A DNA stretch of 33,997 bases, from assembly GCA_905215575.1 (NCBI GenBank), contig CAJMQV010000012.1, positions 1-33,997 on the forward strand. The letters are read 5' to 3'. The notes beneath the pieces were generated by a model. The model searched no databases and was not told the origin of the DNA. It saw nothing but the letters and a program-made list of their open reading frames with translations. The stretch is from an uncultured bacterium. Its GTDB lineage: Bacteria; Bacteroidota; Bacteroidia; Bacteroidales; Bacteroidaceae. Every line of letters begins with the position of its first letter. Positions within the stretch are counted from its first letter, which is position 1. Shown here piece after piece: positions 30,050-33,997 of this stretch. A program made the position numbers and the translations under genes.

Positions 30050-32818
30050 TCAATGGGCTTCAAGCCAGTTTTTTCCCCATCCGTAGTCGGCTTCGAGAGG
30101 TACCAGCATGGAGTAGGCGTTCTCCATTTCCTCGATGACAATCTGTTGTACTTTTTCCTTTTCTTCGGGGTAGACACTGAAGTTCAATTCATCGTGTACC
30201 TGCAGGATCATCTTGGAGCGCAACTGCTCTTCCCGGAAGCGGCGGTAGATGCGGATCATGGCAATCTTGATGATATCGGCCGCGCTTCCCTGAATCGGAG
30301 AGTTGATGGCGTTTCGTTCGGCATAACCGCGCACCACAGCGTTGTGGCTGTTGATGTCGCGCAGATGGCATTTGCGGTGGTATACGGTCTCGGTATATCC
30401 TTTTTCGCGTGCCATCTCAATGCTGCGGTTCATGTATTCCTTCACCTTGGGATAGGTCTGGAAATAGCCTTCAATAAGCTCTTTGGCTTCCGTACGGCTC
30501 ACGCCCATACGTTCGGCCAGACCGAAGGCCGTGATGCCGTATATGATGCCGAAATTGGCTGTTTTGGCCTTGCTTCTTTCTTCTTTAGTCACCTCATCTA
30601 GCTCTTTCTTGAAGATTTTCGCTGCGGTGGCCGCATGGATATCCTGTCCGTTGCGGAAAGCTTCGATCATGTGTTCGTCGCCGCTCAGATGCGCCATGAT
30701 GCGCAGTTCGATCTGTGAATAGTCTGCCGAGAAGAACAGACAACCTTCTTCGGGAATGAACGCCTTGCGGATTTCCTTGCCATATTCGTTGCGTACAGGA
30801 ATATTCTGCAGGTTCGGATTGCTGCTGCTCAGACGTCCTGTGGTGGTGATGGTCTGGTTGAATGAGGTGTGGATATGTCCGGTGACCGGATTTACCAGCT
30901 TCGGTAAGGCATCAATATAAGTGCCCAACAGCTTTTTAAGGCCACGGTGCTCCAGAATCTTTTCTACTACCGGATGCTTGGTGCGCAGACTTTCCAAAAC
31001 CTCTTCCGAGGTGACGTATTGTCCCGTTTTGGTCTTCTTGGGCTTGTCTACGATTTTCAGACGGTCGAACAACACTTCGCCTACCTGTTTCGGTGAGGCG
31101 ATATTAAAATCCGTTCCGGCCAGTTCGTGGATTTCCTTTTCTATGCGGTTCATCTCCTCGGTATAGAGGCGTGACGTTTCCTTCAAGCCTTCACGGTCGA
31201 TGCATACACCGTTACGTTCCATATAGGCCAGTACCGGCATCAATGGCATTTCGATTTCCCAGAACAGGCGGTCGCAGTCGTTTTCCTTCAGCAGCGGTTC
31301 CAGCACATTCTTCAGCTTGAGTGTCACATCGGCATCCTCGCACGCATATTCATATACGGCAGTAGGAGGGAGGTCGGCCATATTCTTCTGGTTCTTTCCC
31401 TTGCTGCCGATCAGTTCTTCTATGTGGATGGTCTGGTAGTTCAGATAAACTTCTGCCAGATAGTCCATGCCATGATGCAGTTCCGGTTGGAGCAGATAGT
31501 GGGCAATCATGGTGTCGAAAATCTTTCCTTTCAGTTCCACACCATAATTTTGCAGCACCAACAGGTCGTATTTGATATTTTGACCAATTTTTAGAATATT
31601 TTCATTTTCATAAACTGGTTTAAATTCATTAACTATTTTTTGAGCTTCTTCATCATTTTGTGGTATCGGCACATAAAATGCCTGATTTTCGCGAATGCTG
31701 AAGCTCAACCCCACGAGTTTTACCGAGATTGGGTCCGTTCCGGTGGTTTCCGTATCCAGACTGAGAAAATTATTTGTCAAGAATAAATCAATAATTCCCT
31801 TTCTTTTCTCTTCTGTATCAATAAGTTGATAGTCAAAATCAGCCTTATTATACTTCGTGAGACTTGAATTTTTGGATTCTTCTTGGGGATTGGCCGTAAA
31901 ATTTGCAAAGAGAGTGCCCTGAAAAAGGTCAGCTACCGGCTGTTGAGTTTCCTTTTTGAATTTTCGATCGAGCAGGGTGCGGAATTCCAGTTCTTCGAAC
32001 AGGCTGCGCAATTTCTCCTCGTCGGCATCTTCTTTCTTCAGTTGCTCCATATCGAGTTCGATAGGTACGTCCGTTTTGATGGTGGCCAGGAATTTTGAAA
32101 ACTCAATTTGTTCGCGGTTGGTTTCGATTTTGGTTTTCAGCGCTCCCTTCAGCTGATCGGTTCCCGCGAGCAGGTTTTCGATGCTGCCGAACTGCTGGAT
32201 CAGTTTGGTGGCTGTTTTCTCACCCACACCCGGGCAGCCTGGAATGTTATCGGCCGAGTCACCCATCAGTCCCAGCATGTCGATAACCTGAGCAGGCGAG
32301 GAGAGGCCGTATTTCTCTTTTACCTCTTCTACGCCCAAAACTTCAAATTCCTTGTCACCGTATTTTGGGCGGTACATTTTGACGTGTTCCGTCACCAGCT
32401 GTCCGTAATCCTTGTCCGGAGTCATCATGAAAGTATCCACACCGCGGGCGTCAGCCTGGCGTGCCAGCGTACCGATAACATCGTCGGCCTCATAGCCCGG
32501 CACCTCCAGAATAGGAATACGATATGCGCGGATGATATCCTTTATATACGGTACAGCGGTACGTATTCCTTCGGGAGTTTCTTCGCGCTGTGCCTTATAT
32601 TGTTCGTAGGCTTCGTGTCGGAAAGTAGGTCCGGCAGGGTCGAAGGCAATGCCGATGTGCGAAGGCTGCTCTTTGTTGAGCACCTCTTCCAGTGTGTTGA
32701 CAAAGCCCAGGATGGCCGATGTGTTCAGACCTTTGGAGTTGATACGGGGATTTTTTATAAAAGCGTAATATGCTCTGTAAATTAAAGCATAGGCATCCAA
32801 TAAGAATAATTTCTCCAT
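30050..32818 (-). CDS. polA: DNA polymerase I
   Basis: Pol I fills repair gaps and removes Okazaki-fragment RNA primers. The 922-residue protein has all three parts. The N-terminal 5' nuclease starts FLLDAYALIYRAYYAF (5-20) and carries the EADDVIGTLA and GLMGDSADNIPG metal-site segments. The 3'-5' exonuclease keeps its DEDD start (D355, E357 in SLDTETTG) and YACEDADVTLK, so proofreading should be active, unlike in some bacterial Pol I. The polymerase has motif A SADYSQIELR (D699), motif B KAKTANFGIIYG and motif C VHDE (D876). Its ATG is 91 bp from the divergent polyprenyl synthase start. Confidence 0.98.
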   Translation of the reverse strand: MEKLFLLDAYALIYRAYYAFIKNPRINSKGLNTSAILGFVNTLEEVLNKEQPSHIGIAFDPAGPTFRHEAYEQYKAQREETPEGIRTAVPYIKDIIRAYRIPILEVPGYEADDVIGTLARQADARGVDTFMMTPDKDYGQLVTEHVKMYRPKYGDKEFEVLGVEEVKEKYGLSSPAQVIDMLGLMGDSADNIPGCPGVGEKTATKLIQQFGSIENLLAGTDQLKGALKTKIETNREQIEFSKFLATIKTDVPIELDMEQLKKEDADEEKLRSLFEELEFRTLLDRKFKKETQQPVADLFQGTLFANFTANPQEESKNSSLTKYNKADFDYQLIDTEEKRKGIIDLFLTNNFLSLDTETTGTDPISVKLVGLSFSIRENQAFYVPIPQNDEEAQKIVNEFKPVYENENILKIGQNIKYDLLVLQNYGVELKGKIFDTMIAHYLLQPELHHGMDYLAEVYLNYQTIHIEELIGSKGKNQKNMADLPPTAVYEYACEDADVTLKLKNVLEPLLKENDCDRLFWEIEMPLMPVLAYMERNGVCIDREGLKETSRLYTEEMNRIEKEIHELAGTDFNIASPKQVGEVLFDRLKIVDKPKKTKTGQYVTSEEVLESLRTKHPVVEKILEHRGLKKLLGTYIDALPKLVNPVTGHIHTSFNQTITTTGRLSSSNPNLQNIPVRNEYGKEIRKAFIPEEGCLFFSADYSQIELRIMAHLSGDEHMIEAFRNGQDIHAATAAKIFKKELDEVTKEERSKAKTANFGIIYGITAFGLAERMGVSRTEAKELIEGYFQTYPKVKEYMNRSIEMAREKGYTETVYHRKCHLRDINSHNAVVRGYAERNAINSPIQGSAADIIKIAMIRIYRRFREEQLRSKMILQVHDELNFSVYPEEKEKVQQIVIEEMENAYSMLVPLEADYGWGKNWLEAH

Positions 32819-32879
32819 ATTATTGATATATTTCTCCGTAAAATTACATAAAAAATATGAGTTGCTTTTGATTTTTATG

Positions 32880-32887
32880 TAATTTTG
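32880..32887 (+). promoter_or_regulatory. -7 promoter element of the polyprenyl synthase gene
   Basis: TAATTTTG matches TAnnTTTG 22 bp before ATG 32910. On the other strand TAATTTTA (32839-32846) is a one-mismatch -7 candidate for polA. Confidence 0.55.
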
Positions 32888-32909
32888 TGGTTATAAATTA
32901 GCCGATTAT

Positions 32910-33884
32910 ATGGACGTTTTATCACAGATCAGAAAACCGATTGAAGCAGAACTTGAGTCATTCAAGAATCTGTTTGATTTTACTTTGCAGCACCGGAATC
33001 CTCTTTTGGAGACAGCTCTGCGCCACGTTTTGGGGCGTAAGGGGAAGATGATGCGTCCCATATTACTGTTTCTGGCCGCCAAAAAATGCGGTCCGGTTAC
33101 CGATCAGGCTTTGCATGCCGCAGTGAGTCTGGAGATGCTTCATACGGCCAGTCTGGTGCATGATGACGTGGTAGACGAGAGCGCCGAGCGTCGCGGACAG
33201 AAATCTGTAAATGCCTTGTTGGATAATAAAGCCGCGGTGCTGGTAGGCGATTACATGCTTTCTACGGCACTGAAGCACGCCGCGCTGACCGGAAATATCC
33301 GGGTGGTGGAACTGATATCCTGGTTGGGCCAGGCTTTGTCCGACGGTGAGTTGCAGCAGTTGGCCAACATTCAGTCGGAAGAGATTTCCGAAGAGCAGTA
33401 TTTTGAGGTGATCCGCAAAAAAACGGCATCCTTGTTTGCCGTAAGCGCACAGATAGGAGCCATGCTGGCAGGAGGATCTGAAGAGGATGTTGAGAAAGCC
33501 CGTCTGTTCGGTGAATATATCGGTTTATGTTTCCAGATACGAGATGATATCTTTGACTATTATACGGATCAGGAAGTAGGCAAGCCTACCGGAAATGACA
33601 TGAAAGAGGGAAAGCTCACTCTGCCGGTGATTTATTCCGTATTGAAGTCAGACGATGAACAGTGGAAACAGCTGGCTTATAAGGTACGCTCCAGAACGGC
33701 CAATGACGAGGAAATCGCGGCTTTGGTAGGGTTTACCAAGGAATCCGGTGGAATAGAGTATGCCCGCCAGAAAATGGAGGAAATCCGCCAGACAGCCTTC
33801 AGCTTGTTGGGAGAAAACGGAGATGAAGCCGTAAACGACGCTCTCCGCCTGTATCTGGATTTTGTTCTGAAGCGTGTTTCCTGA
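32910..33884 (+). CDS. Trans-polyprenyl diphosphate synthase (IspB-like)
   Basis: The enzyme elongates allylic diphosphates with isopentenyl diphosphate to make a long isoprenoid chain, probably the menaquinone side chain. The 324-residue protein has both aspartate-rich motifs: DDxxD at 85-89 (LVHDDVVDE) and DDIFD at 212-216 (QIRDDIFDYY). GRKGKMMRPILL near residue 42 binds isopentenyl diphosphate. The residue five before the first motif is alanine (A80), a small residue that in this family permits long products. The exact chain length cannot be read from sequence. It is divergent from polA. Confidence 0.92.
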   Translation: MDVLSQIRKPIEAELESFKNLFDFTLQHRNPLLETALRHVLGRKGKMMRPILLFLAAKKCGPVTDQALHAAVSLEMLHTASLVHDDVVDESAERRGQKSVNALLDNKAAVLVGDYMLSTALKHAALTGNIRVVELISWLGQALSDGELQQLANIQSEEISEEQYFEVIRKKTASLFAVSAQIGAMLAGGSEEDVEKARLFGEYIGLCFQIRDDIFDYYTDQEVGKPTGNDMKEGKLTLPVIYSVLKSDDEQWKQLAYKVRSRTANDEEIAALVGFTKESGGIEYARQKMEEIRQTAFSLLGENGDEAVNDALRLYLDFVLKRVS

Positions 33885-33942
33885 CCAAGGATTTTTGTGG
33901 AAAAGGATAGAGGATTTTATTACTCGATTATAACGCAAAAAG

Positions 33943-33968
33943 AAGAGGGTGTGTCAAAATACCCTCTT
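33943..33968. terminator. Hairpin after the polyprenyl synthase gene
   Basis: AAGAGGGT (33943-33950) pairs perfectly with ACCCTCTT (33961-33968) around a 10-nt loop, 58 bp after the stop. No T-tract follows (TGATAAC), so termination is uncertain. The remaining 29 bp to the window edge show nothing recognisable. Confidence 0.45.
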
Positions 33969-33997
33969 GATAACAGAAGATCGCTATATAGCCGAAC

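Noticed and set aside
33943..33997. End of an insertion sequence at the right edge
   Set aside because: Only a short hairpin is visible and the window ends 29 bp later. No transposase or matching inverted repeat can be seen.
1..33997. CRISPR arrays, tRNA or rRNA genes, prophage or integrative element genes
   Set aside because: I saw no regular spacer-repeat array, no tRNA-like cloverleaf and no integrase, transposase or phage gene.

Overview
The window looks like core chromosome of a gut Bacteroidales bacterium (Bacteroides/Phocaeicola type). The evidence is the set of protein families (a PorZ-like two-propeller protein, a DUF4294 protein, a large secreted macroglobulin-like protein, the leuS-yitT-yitT-rdgB gene string) and the promoters. 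Most intergenic spaces carry the Bacteroidota -7 element TAnnTTTG a short distance upstream of an ATG, usually without a strong Shine-Dalgarno sequence. No phage, integrative element, complete insertion sequence, CRISPR array, rRNA or tRNA is visible.

Layout. 1-4205 is a minus-strand group: trkH (cut by the left edge), a COG0731-type radical SAM enzyme, and an outer-membrane-type protein with a helix-hairpin-helix head. A plus-strand DUF4294 gene (4299-4928) is transcribed divergently. 4929-6594 is AT-rich and mostly non-coding, interrupted only by a SpoU rRNA/tRNA methyltransferase gene. It holds many TTATCAACA-like 9-mers, some at 10-bp spacing, plus AT-rich direct repeats and several hairpins. 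6595-9499 carries plus-strand nadA, a GNAT acetyltransferase and metY, and ends at a bidirectional terminator. 9640-18486 is a minus-strand series: flavin reductase-like protein, leuS, two tandem yitT-type membrane proteins, rdgB, a porZ-like gene and a LuxR-type regulator. From leuS to rdgB the genes touch or overlap, which indicates one transcript. 18487-18969 is a 480-bp spacer with a candidate small RNA and two successive terminators in front of mutS (18970-21585). A 48-nt perfect palindrome ends mutS. Then come a large secreted MG2-type protein (minus), a flavodoxin-like gene with catalase katA (minus, operon), a divergent LysR regulator (plus), ychF-lgt (minus, operon), polA (minus) and a divergent polyprenyl synthase (plus).

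Functionally this is mostly housekeeping: replication and repair (polA, mutS, rdgB nucleotide-pool cleaning), translation (leuS, SpoU methyltransferase, ychF), NAD and methionine biosynthesis (nadA, metY), envelope biogenesis (lgt, polyprenyl synthase, the two exported proteins) and peroxide defence (katA with a flavodoxin-like partner and a LysR regulator that lacks the OxyR cysteine motif).

The most interesting non-genic signal is the 4.9-6.6 kb region. A cluster of DnaA-box-like sequences and AT-rich repeats coincides with an apparent change in strand base composition: the plus strand is A/C-rich to the left and more G/T-rich to the right. It is a candidate chromosomal replication origin, not a proven one. 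The second is an unannotated terminator-bounded transcript of about 165 nt upstream of mutS. I did not find a convincing novel multi-gene system.
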